Below, piece by piece: positions 7,796 to 15,457 of a DNA stretch of 64,000 bases. A program made the position numbers and the translations under genes. The stretch lies in the NCBI GenBank assembly GCA_964445985.1, contig CAYUMU010000001.1, forward strand, positions 248,001 through 312,000, written 5' to 3'. How positions within the stretch are numbered: position 1 is the stretch's first letter; each line of letters starts with the position of its first letter. The notes below the pieces were generated by a model. The model was not told the DNA's origin. It was given only the letters and a program-made list of their open reading frames with translations, and did no database searches. This stretch comes from CAYUMU01 sp964445985. GTDB taxonomy: Bacteria; Planctomycetota; Planctomycetia; Pirellulales; S012-138.

Positions 7796-7938
7796 TTTCT
7801 TGCTCGTTATCATCTCTGCAAGCCGCGGAGAACTTTAGAGCCTATCCAATTGCTCCCTCGCCCCTCGCGGGTTGGGAAACAGGGTTTTCGGATAGGCTCT
7901 TCATGCCTCCCGCGTTCGTTTGCGGTTGACCCGCGTTA
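7796..7938. repeat. Dispersed non-coding repeat, copy 1, interrupted
   Basis: The left half (7796-7837, starting TTTCTTGCTCGTTA and ending GAGAACTTTA) matches 41731-41772 with 4 differences in 42 bases. The right half (7903-7938, starting ATGCCTC and ending CCCGCGTTA) matches 41773-41807. Between the halves this copy has 65 extra bases. Both copies lie between genes. The function is unknown. Confidence 0.85.
7838..7902. mobile_element. MITE-like 65-bp insert with 10-bp terminal inverted repeats
   Basis: The insert begins GAGCCTATCC (7838-7847) and ends with its exact reverse complement GGATAGGCTC (7890-7899), then TTC. The second copy of the surrounding repeat, at 41772/41773, is contiguous exactly at this point and so serves as an empty site. 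The inner sequence has no coding capacity. The end sequence resembles insertion-sequence termini, suggesting a MITE or the joined ends of a lost IS. The flanking triplets TTA and TTC are not an exact target duplication. Confidence 0.65.
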
Positions 7939-8232
7939 AGCAAGAGTGCCCTAAACTGCGCAAATTTGCAAGAGGGACGATGGTTCGCCAGCCACGGGCC
8001 AGTGATGCGATGTCGTGGGGCGAGTGGAGAAAACGGGAAGCTTGGCTTGGCTTGGAGGATGGAAGCCACGCTCGCCCCTCACCCGCGGAACGAGAGTTGT
8101 CTGCAATGCCATCGGGGTGATCGTGCTGGGCAAACCACGAGGGGATTGCCGAGAAGCTGGGGGCTTCTGGGGTGGCAAAACGGCAACCGCGCGGATTCCA
8201 CCGTTTCGGGTGGGTGGTTATACTGGTTGGCT

Positions 8233-10758
8233 ATGGCTGTCGCGCTCGAAATGGTCGTCAAGCAACTCACCGACTCCGGCATTGTTGCCCAGGGGAAGTT
8301 GGAGAACTTCGTCCCGCCGAAGGCTCATCCGGCCAGCGTGGAAGAGCTCGTTGCCCAACTGGTCAAAAACAGCCACCTGACGCCATTTCAGGCCCAGCAA
8401 GTTAAGGCCGGCAAGGCCAAGGCCTTGATCCTGGGCGAGTACACGATCCTCGACAAGATCGGGGCGGGCGGCATGGGGCAAGTCTTTAAGGCCCTGCATC
8501 GCCGGATGGAGCGGATCGTGGCGATCAAGATGCTGCCGCCCAGCATGACCAAGAATGTGGCAGCACTCGCGCGTTTCCAGCGGGAAGTCGTGGCGGCGGC
8601 AAAGCTGCACCATCCGCACATCGTCACCGCTCACGATGCGGGACAAGCCAATGGCGTCCACTTCCTCGTCATGGAGCATGTGGCAGGGCAAGACCTCTCG
8701 GTCTTGGTCAAGAAGACTGGGCCGATCCCGGTCGCCAAAGTCGTGAATTACGTTCTGCAAGCCGCCCAGGGGTTGGAGTTCGCCCACAAGAAAGGTGTCA
8801 TTCATCGGGACATCAAACCTGCCAATCTGCTGCTCGATAGCGAAGGCGTGGTCAAGATTCTCGACATGGGCCTGGCTCGCATCGAAAGCGACGCCGATGC
8901 CCCCACTCGGACCGAATTGACCGGAACCGGAGCCGTGATGGGCACGGTGGACTATATGGCCCCCGAACAGGCCATGAGCACCAAGAACGCCGACGCCCGA
9001 GCAGACATCTACAGCCTCGGCTGCTCGCTGTTTTATCTGCTGACCGGCAAGCCCACTTTCGAGGGCGAGACGGTCACGGCCAAGTTAATCGGCCATCAGT
9101 CGCAGCCCATTCCCGACTTGCGCAAGTGCTGCCCAGAAGCCACGCCCGAACTCGAAGCCGTCTTCCATAAAATGATGGCCAAAAAGGTTGCAGATCGCTA
9201 CCAGACCATGGCCGACTTGATCGCCGATCTTGAGCAATTGAATGTTGGCCAGCAGACATCAACAACACTTCAAACAACGCTTCAGCCGTCGGCCAACACC
9301 AATCTTGAGAATAGTGCGTTGTCGTTTCTCAAGAGCATTCCGCCGCCACTGACTAAGCCTAAGCCCAAGACCAAGCCAGGCAAACCAGGCAGTTCTGTCA
9401 AGATAGCCGCCGCGAACCATGGCAAACGCCCGCCGTGGAAGAATGTCAAGGTTTTGATCGGGGCGGCCGTCGTGGGCGTGCTGATCCTGGCAGGTATTAT
9501 CGGTTCATTGTTGGCGCCGGTGAAGCCTGAACCCAAAGCGATTGCATCAAACGCCGAGGATGCCGATCGACGAGCGGCGGAAAGTGTGCTGAGCAACCAA
9601 GGCAAAGTCACGATCGTCGTCAACGGGCAGGAATACTCCGCGAAGGCTGTCGGCGAACTCCCCGCGGTATCGTTTTACGTCAAGGTCGTCGATCTATCGA
9701 ATACCGATGTGCGGGATGACGAACTAGAACCGATCGCCTCGTTGAGACAGGTCGAATGGGTGAACTTAGTGAATACCAAGGTTGGTAATACCGGTTTGCG
9801 ACATTTGGTAGACCTGCCCGGCTTAACGACTCTGTGGTTGAAGGAAACCAATGTGACGGATGCGGGACTAACAGACCTCATTCGCCTGAACAGCCTGACC
9901 TACCTTGGACTGAACGGTACGCGCATCACGGATGAGGGGCTTGCTGAAATTGCCAAGCTCACTGCGTTGACCGGCTTGGATTTACGCAACACGGAAGTCA
10001 CCGCCTCCGGCCTTTCCCAACTGCGAAAGGCGTTGCCCAAATGCAGAATCGAATGGACCGATCTGGGGAACGTCGTTCCCACGCCCGCCACCACTGTCGG
10101 CCCCACCCCTCCTCTCGCCAAAGCCCCTTTCGCCGCCGCTCCCGCTAAGGCGATCACGGATTTCAATTCGCCTGCGTTCTTGGCGTGGGTGGCACAAGTG
10201 CAGGCAATGCCTGCCGAGGAGCAGCTCCAGGCGGTGTCGAAGAAGCTGATCGAACTCAACCCTGGGTTTGATGGAAAATTGGTCGGGGATAATGGAGTAA
10301 GTCCGCCTAGAATCGAAAATGGTGTCATTACGGAGTTGAAATTCTTCACCGACAACGTGACGGACATTACGCCCGTGAGAGCGCTGCCGGGTTTGCGATT
10401 ATTGAGGTGTCATGGCAGTGGTCTTGGAAAAGGAGCCTTGTCCGACTTGCGCCCTCTTACTGGGATGCAACTGACCAACTTGCAATGCGGTTGGACGGAG
10501 ATTGCCGATCTAACACCGCTGGTTGGAATGCCTCTTACCAACCTTGTCGTTCTCGGAGCAAGAATTTCTGATCTTTCGCCGTTGCGCGGGATGCCTTTGG
10601 AATCGCTACGTTGCGGTACGAATCAGATCTCGGATCTGACGCCGCTGGCGGAATGTAAATCGCTACAGAGTCTCGAAGTCAACTTAACCAACGTCACCGC
10701 TGCTGATGTATCGGAACTGCAAAAGGCGCTTCCGAATTGCAAAATCAAATCACGGTAA
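8233..10758 (+). CDS. Transmembrane Ser/Thr protein kinase with C-terminal leucine-rich repeats
   Basis: An 841-residue protein starting MAVALEMVVKQLTDSG, the planctomycete kinase N-terminal module (residues 1-65) that reads PPKAHPASVEELVAQLV and LTPFQAQQV. The kinase domain spans about 70-330: glycine loop IGAGGMGQV (76-84), Lys99 in AIK, HRDIKPAN from residue 191, then DMG in place of DFG at about 211, and the APE motif in YMAPEQA. One membrane helix lies at about 408-430 (VLIGAAVVGVLILAGIIG). The outer part has one LRR block at about 485-600 (DLPGLTTLWLKETNVTDAGL) and a second at about 700-841. It is probably a receptor-like kinase whose external LRRs read a signal; partners are unknown. 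The frame is open back to 7966, but the family start is 8233. Confidence 0.9.
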   Translation: MAVALEMVVKQLTDSGIVAQGKLENFVPPKAHPASVEELVAQLVKNSHLTPFQAQQVKAGKAKALILGEYTILDKIGAGGMGQVFKALHRRMERIVAIKMLPPSMTKNVAALARFQREVVAAAKLHHPHIVTAHDAGQANGVHFLVMEHVAGQDLSVLVKKTGPIPVAKVVNYVLQAAQGLEFAHKKGVIHRDIKPANLLLDSEGVVKILDMGLARIESDADAPTRTELTGTGAVMGTVDYMAPEQAMSTKNADARADIYSLGCSLFYLLTGKPTFEGETVTAKLIGHQSQPIPDLRKCCPEATPELEAVFHKMMAKKVADRYQTMADLIADLEQLNVGQQTSTTLQTTLQPSANTNLENSALSFLKSIPPPLTKPKPKTKPGKPGSSVKIAAANHGKRPPWKNVKVLIGAAVVGVLILAGIIGSLLAPVKPEPKAIASNAEDADRRAAESVLSNQGKVTIVVNGQEYSAKAVGELPAVSFYVKVVDLSNTDVRDDELEPIASLRQVEWVNLVNTKVGNTGLRHLVDLPGLTTLWLKETNVTDAGLTDLIRLNSLTYLGLNGTRITDEGLAEIAKLTALTGLDLRNTEVTASGLSQLRKALPKCRIEWTDLGNVVPTPATTVGPTPPLAKAPFAAAPAKAITDFNSPAFLAWVAQVQAMPAEEQLQAVSKKLIELNPGFDGKLVGDNGVSPPRIENGVITELKFFTDNVTDITPVRALPGLRLLRCHGSGLGKGALSDLRPLTGMQLTNLQCGWTEIADLTPLVGMPLTNLVVLGARISDLSPLRGMPLESLRCGTNQISDLTPLAECKSLQSLEVNLTNVTAADVSELQKALPNCKIKSR

Positions 10759-10856
10759 GGAGCACGGCTCGTCCACAATCTGATCGGAGCAAAGCCTTCA
10801 GGAGCAAGGCCTTCATCGGCTGTTGGAGGTGGAACGTCCACCGGCCGCTGGCACGT

Positions 10857-13526
10857 TCAGTTGCCTGCCCGCGGCGTGCCGCTTCCTGGCGGCGTAATAC
10901 CACCTGGGTTAGGGTTGTTTCCCCCAGGGTTTGGCGAAATGCCGCCTGGCAACGAATTGCCGCCAGGCAGTTGCGTCGCACCACCCCGGTCGGATCCTGG
11001 CATGCGGGGATTCGGATTCAATTGGCCGCGGTTCTCCCCAGGAGTTCCGCCGGGGTTGAGATTGGCGCCCGGGTGGATCCGAGGCGTTGTTCCTTCAGGA
11101 CTCACCGCGGGCGGTCTTTGTCCAGGATTCGTGCCGCGGAACATCGAGCGATCGTCGCCCCGAGTGTGGGGATGGGTCGCGCCCGGCCGCGGCATCAATT
11201 GCGGCATTTCGCTCCGACCATCGGGAGTGACGGTCGGCAAATCCGTCCCGCGCGGCACATCGACTCGCGGCATGGGCGTTTGAGCCGGCCGTTGGCCTTG
11301 GTTGCCCCTTTGGCCTTCGTCAACCCTGTCGCGATCACCGGGCACTTCGCTAATGCCAGGTCGATATTCATTCGTACGCGGCAATCCGGGCACTTCGCGC
11401 CCCGGCACGTAGCCGCGCGGCGGTTCCATCCGCCCTGGTTGGTTCACTTCGGGGCGATCCCCCGGTTGCAGATCGTTCCGGCCAGGAACGGCACGGTTGG
11501 AGTCTACTTCAGGAATATCCAACTCCGTGCTTGGCGAATAGGCGCCGGGAGTTTCCGCCCGGCCGGGTACCGTCACGCCTGGGCGTCTGCCGCGGGGCGT
11601 CTGGCCTTGGCCGGGAACATTCACGTCGGGGCGCCGCAGGTCGGGCAGATTGAGATCTGGCCCGTAAGGAATGTCGCGCGAGGGACCCATATTGGGACGA
11701 TCGATATTCGGCGTATTGAGACCGCCGGGACCAGGACCTCGCGGCGATTCCACGCGCCCTGGCACACTCACGCCTGGTCCAAGCCCCTGGGGCGTTTGTC
11801 CGCGGCCCGGCAAGTTGACGTCAGGACGTCGCAGGTCGGGCTGGTTCAGATCCGGGCGATTTTGGTCATCCAGGCCACGCTCGCCAGCAGGGCTACGAAT
11901 GGCGGGAACATTGCTGCCCGGCCCAATGCCGCGTGGGGTTTCCACGCGCCCCGGCACGCTGATGCCAGGACGTTCGCCGCGCGGCGTTTGCCTTTGGCCC
12001 GGCACGTTGATGTCGGGACGTTGCAGGTCGGGGGTGTTCCGGTTCGGGTCGCCGCCGGGAGTGAAAGCTTCCCGATCGACCGATCCGCGCAACTCATCGC
12101 CCGGCACACGGCCTGGCCAATCCAAACCAGGGCGACCCAAGTCGCGGGGGTCGACAACCCCTTGGTTCAAGCCGCCGGGTTGGCGAAGATTGGGGTCATC
12201 GAAATCAGGACGAAGCACTCGTGTCCGCGATCCGGCCCGCTGTCCTAGCAATGGCATCAAGTTACGGTCAACGGCAGGCAAATCCAAGAAGGGTCGCGCG
12301 CCGGCCGCCGCCGTGGCCTCGTTCTTCACTTCGATGCTTGCCCGCTGCTGGGCCAGCGAACGAAGGTCATTCGAAAACCGGCTGAAGACCGTTTGCTGAT
12401 CGCGATCGAGCGGCGCCAGATGGGAGACGCCGCGGAGATCGATCAGCGGGGAAGTCAGCACGGCAAAGTTTGCGTCGGCATTGCCTTGGGCAGCCAACCG
12501 CTGCTGATCGGCAAAGCGAACCGGCGGGCGGCGATCTTCAAATCGCTGGTTGTAGTCGTACCAGTTATCCAAACGGGACCGGTACGAAATATTCTGCCGA
12601 CCGAAGTGCCAGGTGTAATACGACAGCAAGGGGTGGCCGTGGGGGCGAGCGTCTTGGAACCACGGACGCAACCCAGCCTGCACGGCCACATTGCCGTAGT
12701 AATTGCCATAGAAGAAGTGATTCCATCGCGGTCCCACGAACATGTGGAGCAGCAGATTGCGAGAACGCACGGCAGCCGTGGGCGTGTAACGGTAGCCGGG
12801 AGCGAGATAGGGCTGGTTTTGAAAGCGAACGGGGCAAAAAGCCACGCCCCGGTTATCGAGGGGATAATCCCAGTAGCCATTCAAAAACACGGCTCCCCGC
12901 GGCGTCCAGCAGTAATGCGCCGGCATCCACATCCAGTTATCGTATGCTTGCGTCCAGTAGCCAGGCTGCCAACGATAGTCGCTATTCAGGTAGACCCAGT
13001 AGCCTGAAAGCCAGAAGAAATCGGCGCCGGGGGCTTCGGAGGTTGGTCCACGGTCGAGGCTTTCGGGGGGCGGCGGCAGATAGTCGACCTGCGTCATTTG
13101 ACCGGAAGCCCAAAAACCTGAGATCCAGCGAGCTCCGCCATCGGTTCGCTCCCAGTAGCCTGGAATCCAGCGTTGGCCGGGGGGCGGCACGCGCCACACG
13201 CCACTGACCCAGACATAGCTGTTATCGGTTGCGCTCCAAAACCAATAGCCGGGAATCCATAAAGAATCTTCGGGCCGCACGTTCGGCGGAACCTCATCGA
13301 TGGGAACCGGTGGTTGCTCGGCGACCACCGTGGTCGGTTGAAACGTATCTTCCAGCGGGCTGACGAAAGCCTCGTGTAGGGGACCGCGGGCCAGGATTTC
13401 AATTCCTTGCTCCGGCACCGCCTGCTCTTGGGCTTGAGCGGTTGCGTTCCAACCCCACCAGCCACAAGTAGCTACCACGATCGTCAAAGCCTGCGCTGGC
13501 CATGCCATTGCATCGCGCCATCGCAT
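10857..13526 (-). CDS. YXWGXW-type repeat protein with a long Pro/Arg/Gly tandem-repeat tail
   Basis: An 889-residue exported protein starting MRWRDAMAWPAQALT; GGGAGGTAAC stands before this ATG. Residues 90-230 hold the Trp-rich repeats WIPGYWFWS, WVSGVWRVPPPGQRW, WIPGYWERTDG and WLSGYWVY, as in YXWGXW (DUF) proteins of planctomycetes. Residues 230-460 are a folded middle part with many Tyr and Trp. The remaining half is low complexity with a tandem unit of 192-195 bp, seen at about 11617, 11812 and 12004, reading RRPDVNVPG, GQTPRG, PGVSVPGR and ETPRG in order. This looks like an extended surface or matrix protein. Charge is strongly positive in the repeats. The function is unknown. Confidence 0.82.
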   Translation of the reverse strand: MRWRDAMAWPAQALTIVVATCGWWGWNATAQAQEQAVPEQGIEILARGPLHEAFVSPLEDTFQPTTVVAEQPPVPIDEVPPNVRPEDSLWIPGYWFWSATDNSYVWVSGVWRVPPPGQRWIPGYWERTDGGARWISGFWASGQMTQVDYLPPPPESLDRGPTSEAPGADFFWLSGYWVYLNSDYRWQPGYWTQAYDNWMWMPAHYCWTPRGAVFLNGYWDYPLDNRGVAFCPVRFQNQPYLAPGYRYTPTAAVRSRNLLLHMFVGPRWNHFFYGNYYGNVAVQAGLRPWFQDARPHGHPLLSYYTWHFGRQNISYRSRLDNWYDYNQRFEDRRPPVRFADQQRLAAQGNADANFAVLTSPLIDLRGVSHLAPLDRDQQTVFSRFSNDLRSLAQQRASIEVKNEATAAAGARPFLDLPAVDRNLMPLLGQRAGSRTRVLRPDFDDPNLRQPGGLNQGVVDPRDLGRPGLDWPGRVPGDELRGSVDREAFTPGGDPNRNTPDLQRPDINVPGQRQTPRGERPGISVPGRVETPRGIGPGSNVPAIRSPAGERGLDDQNRPDLNQPDLRRPDVNLPGRGQTPQGLGPGVSVPGRVESPRGPGPGGLNTPNIDRPNMGPSRDIPYGPDLNLPDLRRPDVNVPGQGQTPRGRRPGVTVPGRAETPGAYSPSTELDIPEVDSNRAVPGRNDLQPGDRPEVNQPGRMEPPRGYVPGREVPGLPRTNEYRPGISEVPGDRDRVDEGQRGNQGQRPAQTPMPRVDVPRGTDLPTVTPDGRSEMPQLMPRPGATHPHTRGDDRSMFRGTNPGQRPPAVSPEGTTPRIHPGANLNPGGTPGENRGQLNPNPRMPGSDRGGATQLPGGNSLPGGISPNPGGNNPNPGGITPPGSGTPRAGN
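11560..12070. repeat. In-gene tandem repeat of about 195 bp, three clear copies
   Basis: Equivalent points (the codons for the motif DVNVPG or DINVPG) lie at about 11617, 11812 and 12004. Each unit encodes 64-65 residues with the same order of short motifs (QPDLRRPDVN, then GQTPRG, then SVPGR). Degenerate shorter pieces continue on both sides. Confidence 0.75.
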
Positions 13527-13806
13527 AACAGTTACCTCCCTAAGAGCCGTCAAGGATCACCGATCATTGATTGGTTTAGCTGGGCGAAGCATCGCTCAGC
13601 ACCTGGGCACGTAACAAAGGCAAACCGCGCGCCGCCGAAGAAGGCCTGCCCCCTGCATCACGCCTAACCCACACGCAGAACCACCCGGCCGGCGGTGACA
13701 AGCTGTCGCGCTGGCGGTGGGTGCCCCCGTTGTATTGACGGCAGGCTTTTTCCAATCGCGGATGACTGCGTTAGCGAGACAGCGAGGGTGGGATGGCCCC
13801 TCCCCG

Positions 13807-15189
13807 CTACGCCCAATCGCGAGCAAGTTTCACTTTCACCCGCGGTTGCAATAACCGCTTGGGAACCAGCGTGGGCCAGTACGCAAAAACCGGACGCACC
13901 ACGGGACGCAGCGCGGCATAGCCGGCCAGGCCGGCAGGCCCGCCGGTGGCCAGCGGCGCCAATGCCTGGGCAAACGCCTCCACCGCCTGGCGACTCTCGT
14001 GTTGCACGGTGATTCGCAGCATCACCTCGCGCAGGTCGCTCGGCGGTGAAATCAGGCCGGGCACACCCTCGCCAGCCCCCAGCTTCTCCACATAAAACCT
14101 TGTGAAGTGATGCCCTTGAGCAGACAACCGTTTGCGGACCACCTCGGCACAAGCCTCGGCCTTGGCCAGGCAATCGCGTCCGTAGACCAGCATTTGAGCG
14201 CTGGCCAGGTAACCGTCGCGATAGGCCAGCGACGCTTTATAGAACTCGCTTGGCGCCTGGCCGACCACGCCTTGCACGCCGACATCGTCATTGTTTGTCG
14301 CGGACGGCTCGACGCGAACTTGCCGCAGGTCCAAGTCAACATCGGGCGTGCGGTAGCAGGCCGGGTCGCCAATCTCGTACACCAGTTGCTCACAAATGGT
14401 TTCCCGGCTCACCCGGCCGGTGGTCCCTTCGCCTTTGAAAATGTGGATGTCGCCGTCGGCCGTGAGTTCGGCCACGGGGAAACCGATATTGGCCAAGTCG
14501 AGCTCGCCCCAGTGGGTATAGAAGCCGCCCGTGGCCTGCGCGCCGCATTCAATCAAATGACCTGCCAGCGAGGCCGCCGCCAGGCGGTGGTAGTCATTCG
14601 CGGCCCAACCGAAAGCCGCCAGGGCCGGCCCTAGGGTAAGCGAAGCGTCGGCCACGCGGCCGGTAATGACCACTCGGGCTTGTTGCCGCAACGCTGCCGC
14701 GATGGGTTCTGCCCCCAGGTAAGCATTGGCGCTGACCAAACGATCGCGCAACTTTCCCAGCGGTTCGCCGGTATCGAAGTGAGCCAGCGGCGTTTCGGCG
14801 AGGATGGCGTCGAGGTTCGGCAGCATGTCGTCACCGTCAACCACGGCCAACGGGGTTTCGGCCAGCCCTGCCTTGCACAGCAGCGAGCCGGCGGCGATTG
14901 CACACGCTGGCGGGTTCACACCGCCGGCGTTGGTCACGATGTGCAATTGCGGCTGCGCGGCTAACTCGCCCATGAGCGAATCGAGCACGCGGAGAAAATC
15001 TTGCGCGTAGCCTGCCCGCGGATCTTTCTCGCGCAGGCGGGCGAGAATGGACATCGTCAGCTCGGCCAGGTATTCCAGCGTGAGATAATCCAAGCGGGTT
15101 GCTTGTACGGTTCTCAGCGGAGCATCGATGGCGTCGCCCAAAAAGCCGGCGGCGTTGGCGATGCGAATCGAGGTAGGCGCGTGGGACAT
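13807..15189 (-). CDS. Acyclic terpene utilization AtuA-like protein (DUF1446)
   Basis: A 460-residue protein starting MSHAPTSIRIANAAGFLGD, the conserved DUF1446 N-terminus. Other family stretches are LDYLTLEYLAELTMSIL, VTNAGGVNPPACA, VVITGRVADASLTLGP and the ECGAQATGGFYTHW region. The group includes Pseudomonas AtuA, required for growth on citronellol and related terpenes, but the biochemical step is not settled and planctomycete members lack the rest of that pathway. Here no acyl-CoA carboxylase genes are beside it, so its role is open. The C-terminal small DUF-type domain often fused to AtuA is replaced by a simple end at KLARDWA. The frame is open to 15228; the ATG at 15189 fits the family. 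Confidence 0.87.
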   Translation of the reverse strand: MSHAPTSIRIANAAGFLGDAIDAPLRTVQATRLDYLTLEYLAELTMSILARLREKDPRAGYAQDFLRVLDSLMGELAAQPQLHIVTNAGGVNPPACAIAAGSLLCKAGLAETPLAVVDGDDMLPNLDAILAETPLAHFDTGEPLGKLRDRLVSANAYLGAEPIAAALRQQARVVITGRVADASLTLGPALAAFGWAANDYHRLAAASLAGHLIECGAQATGGFYTHWGELDLANIGFPVAELTADGDIHIFKGEGTTGRVSRETICEQLVYEIGDPACYRTPDVDLDLRQVRVEPSATNNDDVGVQGVVGQAPSEFYKASLAYRDGYLASAQMLVYGRDCLAKAEACAEVVRKRLSAQGHHFTRFYVEKLGAGEGVPGLISPPSDLREVMLRITVQHESRQAVEAFAQALAPLATGGPAGLAGYAALRPVVRPVFAYWPTLVPKRLLQPRVKVKLARDWA

Positions 15190-15457
15190 GCGGTAGAAAT
15201 CAGCGTGAGGGGAAGCGGCCACGATCATACGCCGCGGGCGGAGCGGCCCCCCGCATTATGGAACGAGTGTCTGCCCAGCCACAATACTGCCTGGGATATT
15301 GCACGCCCCCCCTGGCCAAATAACCGGCCCAACTTCGCTGGCTTCCCGCTAGTCACCCCCCACTGGCGAGCTGGAAATTGCTGGGGCGCGCCGCTATGAT
15401 GGGAGTGGTCAATGCCCTCCCGAATAATCTGCTCGCGCCTGCTAAAGGTTCCCGCCT

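Larger units (their letters stand above)
7690..8232. other. Intergenic region between fabH and the kinase gene, with a dispersed repeat
   Basis: The 543 bases hold no gene I can support. An 80-bp dispersed repeat with a 65-bp insert lies at 7796-7938. The bases 8010-8110 remain open in the kinase frame, but the translation there (LAWRMEATLAPHPRNES and so on) does not look like protein, so the kinase start is placed at 8233. Confidence 0.5.

Noticed and set aside
10737..12248. Long rightward open frame of 503 codons
   Set aside because: It is antisense to the YXWGXW-repeat gene; its length comes from the GC-rich repeat structure, and the translation is Arg/Ala-rich without domains.
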